The position numbers and the translations under genes are program-made. Shown here one piece after another: positions 31,094 to 41,847 of a stretch of 64,000 bases of DNA. Position 1 is the stretch's first letter, and every line of letters begins with the position of its first letter. Origin of the DNA: Novosphingobium sp. B1. Lineage in GTDB: Bacteria; Pseudomonadota; Alphaproteobacteria; Sphingomonadales; Sphingomonadaceae. The notes beneath the pieces were generated by a model. That model searched no databases. It was given only the letters and a program-made list of their open reading frames with translations, and was not told the DNA's origin. Location of the stretch: positions 1-64,000 of the forward strand of contig NZ_FWXL01000011.1 in assembly GCF_900176395.1 (NCBI RefSeq). Direction: 5' to 3'.

Positions 31094-31705
31094 ATGTCCA
31101 AGCGCAAGGCATCCAAGTACAAAATTGACCGCCGTCTTGGCGAGAACATCTGGGGTCGTCCCAAGTCGTCGGTGAACCGCCGCTCGTATGGCCCAGGCCA
31201 GCACGGCCAGCGCCGCAAGAGCAAGGTTTCCGACTTCGGCATCCAGCTCCGCGCCAAGCAGAAGCTCAAGGGCTACTACGGCGACGTGACCGAAAAGCAG
31301 TTCAAGCGCACCTACCAGGAAGCGTCGAAGATGAAGGGCGACACCGGTCAGAACCTGATCGGCCTGCTCGAACAGCGCCTCGACATGGTCGTGTACCGCG
31401 CCAAGTTCGCGCCGACCATCTTCTCGGCCCGTCAGGTCGTTTCGCACGGTCACATCTACGTCAACGGCGTGAAGTGCAACATCGCTTCGCGTCGCGTTCG
31501 CCCGGGCGACGTGATCAGCCTCGGCAAGAAGGCCAAGGAAATGGCCCTCATCGCTGAAGCTCAGGCCCTGCCCGAGCGTGAAGTGCCCGATTACGTAGCC
31601 ACCGAAGGCGACAAGGCCACTTTCACCCGCGTTCCGTCGCTCGACGAGGTGCCTTATCCGGTGAAGATGGAACCGAATCTGGTCGTCGAATTCTATTCGC
31701 GCTGA
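31094..31705 (+). CDS. rpsD: 30S ribosomal protein S4
   Basis: 203 aa. Primary 16S rRNA-binding protein with N-terminal [23 protein letters not shown] and the S4 RNA-binding domain ([45 protein letters not shown]). Here it is a single gene outside the large ribosomal operons, as usual in alphaproteobacteria. Its own terminator follows. Confidence 0.98.
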   Translation: MSKRKASKYKIDRRLGENIWGRPKSSVNRRSYGPGQHGQRRKSKVSDFGIQLRAKQKLKGYYGDVTEKQFKRTYQEASKMKGDTGQNLIGLLEQRLDMVVYRAKFAPTIFSARQVVSHGHIYVNGVKCNIASRRVRPGDVISLGKKAKEMALIAEAQALPEREVPDYVATEGDKATFTRVPSLDEVPYPVKMEPNLVVEFYSR

Positions 31706-31735
31706 TCGGTTTTCGAACCACTGCGAACATGGAAG

Positions 31736-31761
31736 AGGCGGGGCGCGAGCTCCGCCTTTTT
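31736..31761 (+). terminator. Intrinsic terminator after rpsD
   Basis: Stem AGGCGGGGC / GCTCCGCCT (one mismatch), loop GCGA, then TTTTT, 31 bp past the stop. Confidence 0.85.
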
Positions 31762-31852
31762 CGCGTTTGCAAACAGGTTGTTACATGTTTTTTCGAGGGG
31801 CAAATTTCGGCGTTGAAGGGGAACTTGCGCCGCTCCTGACGATTGGGAAGAC

Positions 31853-32050
31853 ATGTGCCTCTATCGCTTCGTCACCCCCCATCGCATCGGCAAATGGTAC
31901 CCGGATCTGCTCACCGCGCAGAGGCAGGCATTTTCCATTGGCGCAGGCTTTCTTGATCAGCGCACTGGCGAATTCTACGCCTACAAGGATACGCGTCTAG
32001 AAACGCAAGACCCAATGGTGCACGACGGATCGCACGACATCGCAGCGTGA
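31853..32050 (+). CDS. Small hypothetical protein
   Basis: 65 aa (MCLYRFVTPHRIGKWYPDLLTAQRQAFSIGAGFLDQ…). No family, signal or membrane segment is recognised. GGAAG lies just upstream of the ATG and composition is protein-like. It converges with tgt. Confidence 0.5.
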   Translation: MCLYRFVTPHRIGKWYPDLLTAQRQAFSIGAGFLDQRTGEFYAYKDTRLETQDPMVHDGSHDIAA

Positions 32051-32071
32051 CAAATCCGGCGATCAGGCCGT

Positions 32072-33196
32072 CTAGCGCGCGAAATAATCCCGACGGAAGT
32101 CCGCTGCAAACCTCGTGAAACGACCTTCTGAGATTGCGGCGCGCATTCCTGCCATCAATTGCTGATAGAACCACAGGTTGTGCTCGGTGAGCAGCATGGC
32201 TCCCAGCATCTCGCCAGACTTGTGCAGGTGGTGCAGATAAGCGCGGCTGTACTTCACGCAGGTCGGGCACGGGCAGCGCTCATCCAGCGGGCCGGTATCT
32301 TCCGCATGGCGCGCATTTCGCATGTTCACCGGCCCGTTCCAGGTGAACGCCTGTCCGTTGCGTCCGGAGCGGGTCGGCAGGACACAGTCGAACATGTCCA
32401 CGCCTCTCTCAACCGCGCCGACAAGGTCATCCGGCTTGCCGACTCCCATTAGGTAGCGTGGCCGCTCGGCGGGCAATTGCTGGGGAGCAAAGTCCAGTGT
32501 TGCAAACATGGCCTCCTGTCCCTCGCCAACGGCAAGACCGCCAATGGCATAGCCGTCAAAACCGATATCGGTCAGGGCATCGGCACTTGCCTTGCGCAAG
32601 GCTTCGTCAAGCGCGCCCTGCTGGATGCCGAACAGGGCCGAGCGTTCGGCGTGTTCGCCGCCTGCATCGAATGCGTCACGGCTGCGCCTTGCCCAGCGCA
32701 TCGACATTTCCATCGACTTGGCAATGACATCCCGGGCCTGGTCGGCGCGCGGGCATTCGTCGAAGCACATGACGATGTCGGACCCCAGCAATCGCTGGAT
32801 CTCCATCGAACGTTCCGGGCTGAGCAGGTGGCGCGAACCGTCGAGGTGACTGGCGAAGGTCACGCCCTCCTCGGTGATCTTCCGCAGGTCCGACAGGCTC
32901 ATGACCTGGTAGCCGCCGCTATCCGTGAGGATCGGGCGGTCCCAACCGCCGAACTTGTGCAGACCGCCCAGCCGCGCCACACGCTCGGCACCTGGACGGA
33001 GCATCAGGTGGTAGGTATTGCCGAGGATGATGTCCGCCCCGCTGGCGCGCACGTCCTCCATCTTCATCGCCTTGACGGTCGCTGCCGTGCCGACAGGCAT
33101 GAACGCCGGGGTGCGGATGTCCCCATGCATCATGCGAATCGTTCCGGTGCGCGCCTTTCCGTCGGTGGCGTGGATGTCGAAGGCAAAACGGGTCAT
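32072..33196 (-). CDS. tgt: Queuine tRNA-ribosyltransferase
   Basis: 374 aa. Exchanges G34 for preQ1 in tRNAs for Asp, Asn, His and Tyr. Features: [12 protein letters not shown], the nucleophile region [23 protein letters not shown], the Asp-containing [15 protein letters not shown], and the zinc site CPCPTC...H near the C-terminus. Start at 33196 matches family alignments; the frame extends to 33241 without need. Related queA lies nearby. Confidence 0.97.
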   Translation of the reverse strand: MTRFAFDIHATDGKARTGTIRMMHGDIRTPAFMPVGTAATVKAMKMEDVRASGADIILGNTYHLMLRPGAERVARLGGLHKFGGWDRPILTDSGGYQVMSLSDLRKITEEGVTFASHLDGSRHLLSPERSMEIQRLLGSDIVMCFDECPRADQARDVIAKSMEMSMRWARRSRDAFDAGGEHAERSALFGIQQGALDEALRKASADALTDIGFDGYAIGGLAVGEGQEAMFATLDFAPQQLPAERPRYLMGVGKPDDLVGAVERGVDMFDCVLPTRSGRNGQAFTWNGPVNMRNARHAEDTGPLDERCPCPTCVKYSRAYLHHLHKSGEMLGAMLLTEHNLWFYQQLMAGMRAAISEGRFTRFAADFRRDYFAR

Positions 33197-33257
33197 CGGC
33201 GGCAATCTCGGCAAAAAGAGTGTTGCGGCCCTTAGGCGCAATCGCCATGGCGCGCAA

Positions 33258-34025
33258 ATGCTTGACCCGGTGACGCTCGACCTCTGGTTCTATCCAGCCC
33301 TGACCTGTGTTGCCGTCGTCTCGGGCTTTGTCGATGCGGTGGCCGGTGGTGGCGGGCTGGTGATGATGCCGGTCCTCCTGTCCACACCATTGCCCCCCCA
33401 TGTAGTGCTGGGCACCAACAAGGTGCAGTCGATGTGTGGCACATCGATGGCCACCTGGCGCTACCATCGCGCCGGTCTTTTCAGCTTTCGCAAGAGCGCC
33501 CCGACTGCGGCAATCGTGTTTGCCGGAGCGCTTTGCGGGTCATTGGCGATCCAGCATCTCAGCGCCGACATTCTCAAGATCGTCGTGCCCGTGCTGCTTA
33601 TCGCTGTCGCGCTGTATACCGTGCTATCCCCGACAATGACCGACGACGACAAGAAGGGGCACCTGACCGAAAAAGGCTATATGCCGGTCGGAGCAGGCGT
33701 TGCGTTCTATGATGGTTTCTTCGGCCCGGGCGCGGGCCAATTCTTCGCCACGACTCTCGTCGGCCTGCGCGGGCTAGGCCTTACCCGCGCGACAGGCCTC
33801 ACCAAGTATCTCAACGTCACCAGCAATATCGCCAGCGTCATTGTCTTCACTACTGGCGGCCAGGCAATGTGGGCGCTGGGCCTTTGCATGGGCGCCGGTG
33901 CCATGACAGGCGCGTGGATCGGCTCACATTACGCCACGAAGTTCGGCGCCAGGGTGATCCGGCCGCTGCTGGTCGTTGTGAGCATCGGCCTTACCGTCCG
34001 GCTCATCTGGGGCTGGTTCGCCTGA
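33258..34025 (+). CDS. TauE/SafE-family sulfite/sulfonate-type exporter
   Basis: 255 aa with about seven or eight membrane segments. Family motif [18 protein letters not shown] near the N-terminus, [19 protein letters not shown] after it, and a second repeat [19 protein letters not shown] with [13 protein letters not shown]. Transports small anions such as sulfite; the substrate is not predictable. Lies on the opposite strand between tgt and queA. Start is the first Met that fits the family. Confidence 0.9.
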   Translation: MLDPVTLDLWFYPALTCVAVVSGFVDAVAGGGGLVMMPVLLSTPLPPHVVLGTNKVQSMCGTSMATWRYHRAGLFSFRKSAPTAAIVFAGALCGSLAIQHLSADILKIVVPVLLIAVALYTVLSPTMTDDDKKGHLTEKGYMPVGAGVAFYDGFFGPGAGQFFATTLVGLRGLGLTRATGLTKYLNVTSNIASVIVFTTGGQAMWALGLCMGAGAMTGAWIGSHYATKFGARVIRPLLVVVSIGLTVRLIWGWFA

Positions 34026-34032
34026 GGCAGCG

Positions 34033-35064
34033 TCAGTCCGGCAGCAACAGGCTGGAATCGCCATACGAATAGAAGCGATAGCCTTGGGCAATGGCATGCG
34101 CATAGGCGGCCTGCATCCGCTCCAGCCCCATCAATGCCGAAACAAGCATGAACAGCGTCGACTTGGGCAGATGGAAGTTGGTCATCAGTCCGTCGATGGC
34201 GCGAAACCGATAGCCTGGCGTGATGAAGATTGCCGTGTCGCCTTCGAATGGCCGGATAATGTTATCTTCGCCGGTCGCGCTTTCGAGGAGGCGCAGGGAG
34301 GTGGTGCCAACTGCGACCACGCGATTTCCATTCGCACGGGCGGCATTGAGCCGATCGGCGGTTGCAGCGTCGATCGTGCCCCATTCGGCATGCATCTGAT
34401 GATCTTGCGTGTCGTCGGCCTTGACCGGAAGGAACGTTCCGGCCCCAACGTGCAGCGTCAGCGTTTCGGTACGAATTCCGCGCTCGGCAACAGCCTCCAT
34501 CAGGCGGGGCGTGAAATGCAATGATGCCGTTGGCGCGGCAACGGCACCATCCTTGGCGGCAAACATTGTCTGGTAATCTTGGCGGTCCTGCTCGTCGGTC
34601 GGTCGCTTTCCGGCGATGTAGGGTGGCAAGGGCATCTGCCCTGCCCGCTCGAGCAGAACCTCCACGGGTTCGTCACCGGGAAAGAACAGCGTCCAGCTAC
34701 CATCCGCGAAGCGCCCTTCGGCCAGAGCCGTCACGCCAGCGCCGAAACGTATCTCGTCACCCTCGCGCAAGCGCTTGCCGTTACGGACGAACGCCTGCCA
34801 GCGGCGCAAGTCGATGCGCTTGTGCAGCGTTGCCCCTATCCGCGCATCGCCGCGCCTGCCTTCGAGTTGTGCGGGGATCACGCGCGTATCGTTGAAGACC
34901 AGCACATCGCCGGGGTTGAGCAACGACGGCAGGTCAAGCACCGAAAGGTCGCGAAACGCTCCCTCGCGAGGAACGCCGAGGAGGCGCGCGGAATCACGAG
35001 GTCGCGCCGGGCGCAGGGCGATGTTTTCAGATGGCAGTTCGAAATCGAATAGGTCTACGCGCAT
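34033..35064 (-). CDS. queA: S-adenosylmethionine:tRNA ribosyltransferase-isomerase
   Basis: 343 aa. Adds the cyclopentene-diol precursor to preQ1-tRNA. Features: [69 protein letters not shown] and [17 protein letters not shown]. Complete and standard. Confidence 0.97.
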   Translation of the reverse strand: MRVDLFDFELPSENIALRPARPRDSARLLGVPREGAFRDLSVLDLPSLLNPGDVLVFNDTRVIPAQLEGRRGDARIGATLHKRIDLRRWQAFVRNGKRLREGDEIRFGAGVTALAEGRFADGSWTLFFPGDEPVEVLLERAGQMPLPPYIAGKRPTDEQDRQDYQTMFAAKDGAVAAPTASLHFTPRLMEAVAERGIRTETLTLHVGAGTFLPVKADDTQDHQMHAEWGTIDAATADRLNAARANGNRVVAVGTTSLRLLESATGEDNIIRPFEGDTAIFITPGYRFRAIDGLMTNFHLPKSTLFMLVSALMGLERMQAAYAHAIAQGYRFYSYGDSSLLLPD

Positions 35065-35105
35065 CGCGGCCCTTTAGCGGGTAAGTGGCCGCGATTCGAG
35101 AGGCG

Positions 35106-35786
35106 TTAGTTCGATCGGGAATTGCTGAGCATATCGGCGGTGATCGCGGTGGGCGCGGCAGGTGCCTGCATCGCCGGAGCCGGCTTGTTGTCGGACGCTA
35201 TGGAAGCCTGCACGATCTTCGTCGGGTTTTGCGGCGGCTCGCCACGGACAATCGCATCGACGAAATCCATGCCCGCGATCACGCGACCGAAGTTCGTATA
35301 TTTGTGATCGAGCGCGAAACGCGGATAGAAAACGATGAAGAACTGGCTGTTTGCAGTGTTCGGTTCGTTGGTGCGCGCCATTGATACCGTACCGCGCACG
35401 TGCGGGATCGCATTGAATTCGGCATTGAGATCAGGGAGTTGTGATCCGCCCTGGCCGGTCCCCGTGGGATCGCCCGTCTGCGCCATGAAGCCATCGATCA
35501 CGCGGTGAAAGATGACGCCATTGTAGAACCCCTGGCGCGCCAGGGTCTTGATGCGCTCGACATGGGTCGGCGCCCACTCCGGCATCAGCCTGATCGCGAC
35601 GCGGCCACCGTTCGACAGGTCGAGGAAGAGAATATTCTCACGATCGACCGTCTGATCGGCATTTACGGCGTAAGTCAGTGCCTTGGGAGCTTCTTCTGCC
35701 GGCTGCGCGTTCTTTTCCTGCGCGACAGCGGGCGTAACGATCAGGGCAGCGCCAAGCGCGAGTGCGGAGAATAAGCGCAAAACCAT
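35106..35786 (-). CDS. Secreted cyclophilin-type peptidyl-prolyl isomerase
   Basis: 226 aa. Signal peptide (MVLRLFSALALGAALIVTPAVA). Cyclophilin domain: FYNGVIFHRVIDGFMAQTGDPTGTGQGGS (catalytic Arg in FHRV), RGTVSMARTNEPNTANSQFFI and HKYTNFGRVIAGMDFVD. A short Ala/Pro-rich tail follows. Folds proteins in the periplasm. Start at 35786 gives the signal peptide. Confidence 0.94.
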   Translation of the reverse strand: MVLRLFSALALGAALIVTPAVAQEKNAQPAEEAPKALTYAVNADQTVDRENILFLDLSNGGRVAIRLMPEWAPTHVERIKTLARQGFYNGVIFHRVIDGFMAQTGDPTGTGQGGSQLPDLNAEFNAIPHVRGTVSMARTNEPNTANSQFFIVFYPRFALDHKYTNFGRVIAGMDFVDAIVRGEPPQNPTKIVQASIASDNKPAPAMQAPAAPTAITADMLSNSRSN

Positions 35787-35883
35787 GGAACAGTCGAACT
35801 CCGGATAGTCTGCAGCGCCGATAGGCTTCTCGCGCTGTCGCTGCAATGAACGATTGCCACCTGGTGTCTGGAAAGAAGACGCC

Positions 35884-36396
35884 TCAGTAATCGCCGAGAC
35901 GGCCCTTCTCTTCGACACGGGCAACCACCTCGTCTCGAATCGCGCTTGTCACGAAACCGGATATGTCGCCGCCGAACAACGCGATCTCCTTGACCAGCTT
36001 GGAGGCGATCGGTTGCAGGCTGACATCAGCCATCAGGAACACCGTCTCGATCTCGTCATCGAGTTGCTGGTTCATGCCTGCCATCTGGTATTCATATTCG
36101 AAGTCTGCAACGGCGCGCAGCCCGCGCACGATAACCGACGCGCCTTGCGCACGCGCAAACTTCATCAGCAGGGCGTTGAAGCCCACCACCTCGACGTTGT
36201 CGATGCCCTGTTCCGCCACTTCACGACTGACCATCGCCATGCGCTCATCGGTCGTGAACATCGGGTCCTTGGAGGGGTTCGTCGTCACGCCGATGATCAG
36301 CTTGTCGACCAGCTTGGCCCCACGCCGGATAATATCGAGGTGGCCGAGCGTGATCGGATCGAACGTGCCCGGATAGACGCCGATGCGCTCCGCCAT
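35884..36396 (-). CDS. coaD: Phosphopantetheine adenylyltransferase
   Basis: 170 aa. Nucleotidyltransferase with VYPGTFDPITLGHLDII, VIVRGLRAVADFEYEYQMAGMN and PIASKLVKEIALFGGDISGFV. Fourth step of coenzyme A synthesis. Its ATG shares one base with the preceding prenyl synthase stop. Confidence 0.97.
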   Translation of the reverse strand: MAERIGVYPGTFDPITLGHLDIIRRGAKLVDKLIIGVTTNPSKDPMFTTDERMAMVSREVAEQGIDNVEVVGFNALLMKFARAQGASVIVRGLRAVADFEYEYQMAGMNQQLDDEIETVFLMADVSLQPIASKLVKEIALFGGDISGFVTSAIRDEVVARVEEKGRLGDY

Positions 36397-37292
36397 CAGT
36401 GGTTCCTCTCGACAATGAAGCGCGCCAATTCGCGCAGGAGGTCGGCCTCGGACCCGTAGCTCGCCAGGAATTCGATCGCCTGGTCCACCAGAATACGCGC
36501 CTGCTCGCGGGCACGATCCGCGCCGAGCAGCGAGAGGAACGTTTCCTTGCCTTGCGCCTCGTCCTTGCGCAGCGCCTTGCCGGCCGCAGCCTCATCACCC
36601 TCGGCATCAAGAAGATCGTCGGCAATCTGGAAAGCAAGACCGATGTCACGGGCATATCCGCGAAGATGCGTCCGGCCTTCAGGCGGAACCCTGCCGAGAA
36701 TCGCACCCATTTCCACCGAGGCAGACAGCAGCGCGCCAGTCTTCAGTTGCTGCAGTCGAGTGACCGTGGGCAGATCGAAGCTCGAGGTCTCGGCGACTAT
36801 ATCCATCATCTGGCCGCCGCACATGCCGTTCATGCCACTGGCCGTCGCCAGCGTACGGATCAATTCGATGCGCGTGAAAGGATCGCCAGTGGTTGCGGGA
36901 TCGGACAGGACCTCGAAGGCAAAATCGTGAAGCGCGTCTCCCGCAAGAACCGCTGCGGCATCGTCGAACGCGAGATGGACAGTCGGCTTGCCATGACGCA
37001 GCGCGTCATTGTCCATGCATGGCAAATCGTCGTGGATCAGCGAATAGACGTGGATGGCCTCTATCGCTGTCCCGACGCGAATGGCAGCTTCACGTGATAC
37101 GCCAAACAGCGAGGATGTGGCGCATACCAGCAGCGGGCGGACCCGCTTGCCGCCACCGATCGTGGCGTAGCGCATCGCCTCGACAAGCCGGTCTCGTGCG
37201 TCACCCGGAACTGGCAAAAGCAGGTCGAAACTCTTGTCGATATCTTCGGCGATGGCCTTTAGCGCAGGCGTCAGCAGACCGGTATCGGCCAT
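36396..37292 (-). CDS. ispA: Polyprenyl (farnesyl/geranyl-type) diphosphate synthase
   Basis: 298 aa. Trans-prenyltransferase with first Asp-rich motif LIHDDLPCMDND and second motif IADDLLDAEGD. Makes farnesyl diphosphate for quinones, undecaprenol and carotenoids. The 15-bp gap to xseB upstream is the standard xseB-ispA pairing. Confidence 0.92.
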   Translation of the reverse strand: MADTGLLTPALKAIAEDIDKSFDLLLPVPGDARDRLVEAMRYATIGGGKRVRPLLVCATSSLFGVSREAAIRVGTAIEAIHVYSLIHDDLPCMDNDALRHGKPTVHLAFDDAAAVLAGDALHDFAFEVLSDPATTGDPFTRIELIRTLATASGMNGMCGGQMMDIVAETSSFDLPTVTRLQQLKTGALLSASVEMGAILGRVPPEGRTHLRGYARDIGLAFQIADDLLDAEGDEAAAGKALRKDEAQGKETFLSLLGADRAREQARILVDQAIEFLASYGSEADLLRELARFIVERNH

Positions 37293-37306
37293 GGTCAGAG
37301 CTCCGT

Positions 37307-37570
37307 TCAGCCGTGAGTTTCGTCGAACGGGCGCAAGCCCTGCGGCTTGCCGTCGCGGTCAGCCACAATCGCTTCGATCCGCGCCTGCGCTGAATCGAGG
37401 CGCGCCTGGCAGTGGGCGCGCAGGGCATCGCCCTTGGCATAAAGATCGATGGATTCATCGAGCGGTGCCTCACCGCTTTCCAGCCGCCTCACGACGGCTT
37501 CGAGTTCCTTCAGCGCCTCTTCGAAGCTGAGGGCAGTGATGCTTGATGCGATATCAGGTCCGGTTCCCAT
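37307..37570 (-). CDS. xseB: Exodeoxyribonuclease VII small subunit
   Basis: 87 aa. Small helical subunit: LSFEEALKELEAVVRRLESGEAPLDESIDLYAKGDALRAHCQ, the family signature. Partners XseA in single-strand DNA degradation. ATG 37570 is the start that fits; the frame extends to 37759 without support. Confidence 0.94.
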   Translation of the reverse strand: MGTGPDIASSITALSFEEALKELEAVVRRLESGEAPLDESIDLYAKGDALRAHCQARLDSAQARIEAIVADRDGKPQGLRPFDETHG

Positions 37571-37641
37571 AGGGGCAGCATTGACGGGGCCATGGGGCGC
37601 GGTCAAGCTTCGATCCGCAACAAGCCGGGGACCCAAAGGCC

Positions 37642-38037
37642 ATGCAGTACGTGATCGCCTATGTCGCAGCCGCCGTGGTGTTCGGCGCGATGGATGCTGC
37701 ATGGTTGGGGTGGGCCGGATCGAAGCTTTATCGTCCAGCGCTCGGTGATCTGCTGGCACCGCAGTTCAGGGCGGCGCCTGCTGTCGTGTTCTATGTGCTC
37801 TACCTCGGCGGTATGATGTGGTTTGCGGTGCGCCCCGGTCTCTCGCAAGGACTTGGCGCAGCAGCCCTGAACGCCGCGATTCTGGGTGCGATGTGCTACA
37901 TGACCTATGATCTCACCAGCCAGGCAGTGCTGGCACGCTGGCCAGTCCATGTGACGGTGATCGACGTGATCTGGGGCACATTCGCAACGACCGTGGCCGC
38001 CACTGCCGCTACGTGGGCCGCCATGAAATTCGGGTGA
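37642..38037 (+). CDS. DUF2177 membrane protein
   Basis: 131 aa, four membrane segments (IAYVAAAVVFGAMDAAWLGWAG; VVFYVLYLGGMMWFAV; LNAAILGAMCYMTYDLTSQA; VIDVIWGTFATTVAATAATW). Matches DUF2177 (MTYDLTSQAVLARWP). Function unknown. Confidence 0.87.
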   Translation: MQYVIAYVAAAVVFGAMDAAWLGWAGSKLYRPALGDLLAPQFRAAPAVVFYVLYLGGMMWFAVRPGLSQGLGAAALNAAILGAMCYMTYDLTSQAVLARWPVHVTVIDVIWGTFATTVAATAATWAAMKFG

Positions 38038-38096
38038 CTGGCAAATTCGCCCGTCAGGACTAGCCTGATGCGCGCCACATCGCTAAGGCGCGCGCC

Positions 38097-40256
38097 ATGT
38101 CCGCAATCACGCCAGATGTCGTCGCCGCCCACGGGCTGTCCGAGGAAGAATACCAGCGCGTCCTGAACGCGCTCGGGCGCGAGCCGAACCTAGTCGAGCT
38201 CGGCATTTTCTCGGTCATGTGGTCGGAACATTGCTCCTACAAGTCGAGCCGCATCCACCTCAAGAAGTTGCCGACCTCTGCGCCTTGGGTAATCTGCGGC
38301 CCCGGTGAGAACGCCGGCGTGATCGACATCGGCGACGGACAGGCCGCCATCTTCAAGATGGAGAGCCACAACCACCCTTCGTACATCGAACCATACCAGG
38401 GCGCGGCGACGGGCGTTGGCGGCATCCTGCGCGACGTGTTCACGATGGGCGCGCGTCCCGTGGCGAACATGAATGCGCTGCGTTTCGGCCGTCCCGATCA
38501 TCCGAAGATGAAGCACCTCGTGCAGGGCGTCGTCGCGGGCATCGGCGGCTATGGCAACTGCGTCGGCGTACCGACGGTGGGTGGCGAGACGAACTTCCAC
38601 AAGGCCTACGATGGCAACATCCTCGTCAACGCGATGACCGTTGGTGTGGCCGACACGGACAAGATCTTCTATTCGGCTGCCACCGGCCTCGGCAATCCGA
38701 TCGTATACGTCGGCTCCAAGACCGGGCGCGATGGCATCCATGGCGCGACCATGGCCTCGGCCGACTTCGACGAGAAATCCGACGAGAAGCGCCCCACCGT
38801 GCAGGTGGGCGATCCCTTCACCGAAAAGCTGCTGATCGAGGCCTGCCTCGAACTGATGGCGACCGATGCGATCGTCGCCATTCAGGACATGGGTGCTGCC
38901 GGCCTCACCTCCTCCTCGGTCGAGATGGCAACCAACGGCAAGGCCGGCATCATACTCGACATGGACAAGGTGCCGTGCCGTGAAGAGGGCATGACGCCCT
39001 ATGAGATGATGCTTTCGGAAAGCCAGGAGCGCATGCTCATGGTGCTCAAGCCCGGCAAGGAAGCCATGGCCGAAGCAATCTTCCGCAAGTGGGAGCTGGA
39101 CTTTGCCGTGATCGGCGAAGTGACCGACACAGGCCACATGGTTCTGAAGTTCCAGGGCGAGACGGTTTGCGACATTCCGCTTGGGCCACTCGCCGAAGAC
39201 GCCCCTCTCTATGACCGCCCTGCTCTTTCGCTGACGGACTACAAGAAGTGGGCGAATGTTGCGCCGCTGGGTTCGGTACCGGAGAGCGCCGACCTTGGCG
39301 CGGACCTCGTCAAGCTGATCGGTTGCGCAGACCTCGCCAACCGCCGCTGGATCTTCGAGCAGTACGATTCGCAGGTCGGAGCCGACACGCTGCAGAAGTC
39401 GGGCGGCGATGCTGCGGTGGTGCGAATCCATGGCTCGAAGAAGGCGTTGGCCATCAGCACCGACTGCACGCCGCGCTATTGCTATGCTGATCCTTATGAG
39501 GGCGGGAAGCAGGCTGTTGCTGAAACGTGGCGCAACATCTGCGCCGTTGGTGCGCGTCCGCTGGCAATCACCAACTGCCTCAACTTCGCAAACCCGCAAC
39601 GCCCCGAGATCATGGCGCAGATCGTTCAGGCGCTGAACGGCATGGGCGATGCGTGCCGTGCACTCGATTACCCCATCGTTTCGGGCAACGTCTCGCTCTA
39701 CAACGAATCGAAGGCAACTGGCGGTGGCTCGGCCATCCTGCCCACGCCCGCCATCGGTGGCGTCGGGCTCATGCTCGATCACGAAGTGATGACAACAGTC
39801 GCGTTCAAGAACGAAGGCGAGGTGATCTGGCTGGTCGGCGGCGAAGGGTCGCACCTTGGCCAGTCGCTTTACCTGCGCGAAATCCATGGCCGTGAAGACG
39901 GCGATGCGCCGTCGGTCGATCTGGCCGTTGAACGCAAGAACGGCGAGCAAGTGCGCGAATGGATTGCCGCCGGCAAGCTGACAGCCGTTCACGACATTTC
40001 CGATGGCGGCCTGCTCGTGGCACTGACCGAAATGGCTCTGGCCGGTGGCAAGGGCTGCGCGCTGGATGCTTCGCTGACTACGGCTGCGGCCTTTGGCGAA
40101 GACCAGTCGCGCTATGTGGTCACGACCAGGGCGGACGAAGTGCTGGAAGGCGCAACACGGCTTGGCACAGTCGGTGGGTCACAGGTCGCAGGCGTCGAAC
40201 TGACCGTCCTGCGCGAGGCAAACGAGGCATTCTTCCGGGACTGGATGGAAGCCTGA
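38097..40256 (+). CDS. purL: Phosphoribosylformylglycinamidine synthase II
   Basis: 719 aa, the small (PurS/PurQ-dependent) type. Opens [39 protein letters not shown], then [28 protein letters not shown] and [18 protein letters not shown]. Fourth purine step. PurS and PurQ are not in the window. Confidence 0.97.
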   Translation: MSAITPDVVAAHGLSEEEYQRVLNALGREPNLVELGIFSVMWSEHCSYKSSRIHLKKLPTSAPWVICGPGENAGVIDIGDGQAAIFKMESHNHPSYIEPYQGAATGVGGILRDVFTMGARPVANMNALRFGRPDHPKMKHLVQGVVAGIGGYGNCVGVPTVGGETNFHKAYDGNILVNAMTVGVADTDKIFYSAATGLGNPIVYVGSKTGRDGIHGATMASADFDEKSDEKRPTVQVGDPFTEKLLIEACLELMATDAIVAIQDMGAAGLTSSSVEMATNGKAGIILDMDKVPCREEGMTPYEMMLSESQERMLMVLKPGKEAMAEAIFRKWELDFAVIGEVTDTGHMVLKFQGETVCDIPLGPLAEDAPLYDRPALSLTDYKKWANVAPLGSVPESADLGADLVKLIGCADLANRRWIFEQYDSQVGADTLQKSGGDAAVVRIHGSKKALAISTDCTPRYCYADPYEGGKQAVAETWRNICAVGARPLAITNCLNFANPQRPEIMAQIVQALNGMGDACRALDYPIVSGNVSLYNESKATGGGSAILPTPAIGGVGLMLDHEVMTTVAFKNEGEVIWLVGGEGSHLGQSLYLREIHGREDGDAPSVDLAVERKNGEQVREWIAAGKLTAVHDISDGGLLVALTEMALAGGKGCALDASLTTAAAFGEDQSRYVVTTRADEVLEGATRLGTVGGSQVAGVELTVLREANEAFFRDWMEA

Positions 40257-40314
40257 GATTCTGGCCGGCGCGCAGCCTGTTACGGGCAGCGTGCCGACCA
40301 GCTCCGGTCAGGCG

Positions 40315-41130
40315 TCAGGCGGCGAGCTTGTCGGCGCTCTTGCCGAGCAGGTCGTATGGATCGATGCCTCGGGCGCGCCAGATGGTGTGTGCCTCCTTGT
40401 AACGCGATGCCGGCGTGATGTTCAGCCAAGCGCGCACTTCCTCGATCGGCAATGGCAGCAATTCGGTGATGGCCTGCTCGCACAGGCGCGGGCAAGCCTT
40501 GCCCAGCTTCTGACCCTCGCGGACGGCGCGCAGCACCGGTGCACTGCGCTTGGTCTGCCGGTTGATGTTCATGCCGGCCATGTAGCCGATGAACAGGTGA
40601 GCCGGACTCGGCTGCTGGCTGTAGGTGAACGCCAGTACGCAGGCCTCGCCCAGTGCATCACGGCCGTATCCCGTCAGCACGTGAAGCATGTCATGCACGT
40701 CGCGCATGCGGTTCAGATACCAGAGAAACTGGTCTTCGAACCGTTCACGCTTGGCTGCGAAGCGGTCAAATTCGTCGACCAGTCCTTGCGCCGTCAGCCC
40801 TTCGCTTTCCATGAAATCGCAATAGGCATGCGCAAGCGATCCTTTCGGCATCTGGCGCAGCGCGGCATGATCGTCCAATATTGCCGGCAGATAAGGCTCG
40901 GTTGCACGAAGAGCCTGCCCGCGCTCGCTGCGCAGGAAAGCCTCAGCCCGCCCGCGTAGGTTGCGCCACGGCAAGGCCTCGAAAATATGGAAAACCTCTT
41001 CTGTGTTCTCCTTGTCCTTCAGCAAGTTCTGAAAGTGGTGCCACGCTTTGAGCGGCTGCATCCTCATTTCAGGCCGACGCTCGTCGTAAATGGGCAAGTC
41101 GGCACTCAACGCACCTGTCATGGCGTTCAC
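40315..41130 (-). CDS. Coq4-family ubiquinone biosynthesis protein
   Basis: 271 aa. The Coq4 metal-binding motif is visible in MRDVHDMLHVLTGYGRDALGEACVLAF (HDxxH then Glu 11 residues on). Coq4 helps organise the ubiquinone synthesis complex and takes part in a ring modification. The C-terminal region (LPIEEVRAWLNITPASRYKEAHTIWRARGIDPYDLL) fits bacterial members. Confidence 0.88.
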   Translation of the reverse strand: MNAMTGALSADLPIYDERRPEMRMQPLKAWHHFQNLLKDKENTEEVFHIFEALPWRNLRGRAEAFLRSERGQALRATEPYLPAILDDHAALRQMPKGSLAHAYCDFMESEGLTAQGLVDEFDRFAAKRERFEDQFLWYLNRMRDVHDMLHVLTGYGRDALGEACVLAFTYSQQPSPAHLFIGYMAGMNINRQTKRSAPVLRAVREGQKLGKACPRLCEQAITELLPLPIEEVRAWLNITPASRYKEAHTIWRARGIDPYDLLGKSADKLAA

Positions 41131-41262
41131 GTCGATTCTCCCGATATTTTCCGCGGGATACTAACAGAGGTGTAAATAGATCGTCAATCGCGAGGCTCGT
41201 GCCTTAGCTTGCCAATAGCAACTGCACCATGCAGGTTCCTCACAGGCAGGGGGAGAGCAAAC

Positions 41263-41847
41263 ATGTCACGCAAGTGGCCGATGGCGCTGGGGATGGCGCT
41301 TTCGTTGATGGCATTGGGATCCGGATTGGCGGCCGGGACCACTGACCAGCAAGGCTGGCATCTGGCCGCGCGCTGGACTGCGCGCGCAAGCTTTCCCATC
41401 TTTCTCCTGACCTATCTCGCCTCTTCGCTGGTCCGTCTGCAACCTGCCCCGTGGAGCCGCGCGATCGCCCGTGATCGGCGGTGGTGGGGCCTTGGCTTTG
41501 CCGCAAGCCATACGGTTCATCTCGTTGCGCTGATCATGGCCCTCAGCCTGGATCCCGAACCGCGCACGCCTGCCTCACTTATCCCGGGAGGCACGGCCTA
41601 CGTCTTCATCCTCGCCATGGCACTGACTTCAAGCAGTGCCGCGATGCGCGCCTTGGGCCGCAATTGGAAGAGGCTGCACTCGGCGGGAATCCACGTAATC
41701 TGGCTGATTTTTGCGTTGGCCTATGCCAAGCGCATTCCGGCGCCGGAAACTAGGGCAATCGGGCTCACAATGACTATGCTGGCCCTCACCGCCCTGCTGT
41801 TGCGTATGCTTGCCCGCCGTCGCCGCGGCGCGCGCGCATTCGCCTGA
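41263..41847 (+). CDS. Ferric-reductase-like membrane protein
   Basis: 194 aa with about five membrane segments. Patterns of the ferric reductase/YedZ heme-protein superfamily: FPIFLLTYLASSLVRLQP, WWGLGFAASHTVHLVALIMAL and NWKRLHSAGIHVIWLIFALAYAKR (heme-ligand-type His). No MsrP partner is nearby. ATG 41263 has GGGGGAG upstream. Its stop abuts that of serB within TGATCA. Confidence 0.72.
   Translation: MSRKWPMALGMALSLMALGSGLAAGTTDQQGWHLAARWTARASFPIFLLTYLASSLVRLQPAPWSRAIARDRRWWGLGFAASHTVHLVALIMALSLDPEPRTPASLIPGGTAYVFILAMALTSSSAAMRALGRNWKRLHSAGIHVIWLIFALAYAKRIPAPETRAIGLTMTMLALTALLLRMLARRRRGARAFA

Noticed and set aside
30960..31175. A short frame (MAALRNWPCTPGEAVAALRNW…) upstream of and into rpsD
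   Set aside because: Its repeat simply reflects the 21-bp DNA repeat; it overlaps rpsD out of frame and lacks a ribosome site.
38190..39992. A 600-codon open frame antisense to purL
   Set aside because: Same reason: the sense strand encodes a complete, well-conserved enzyme.
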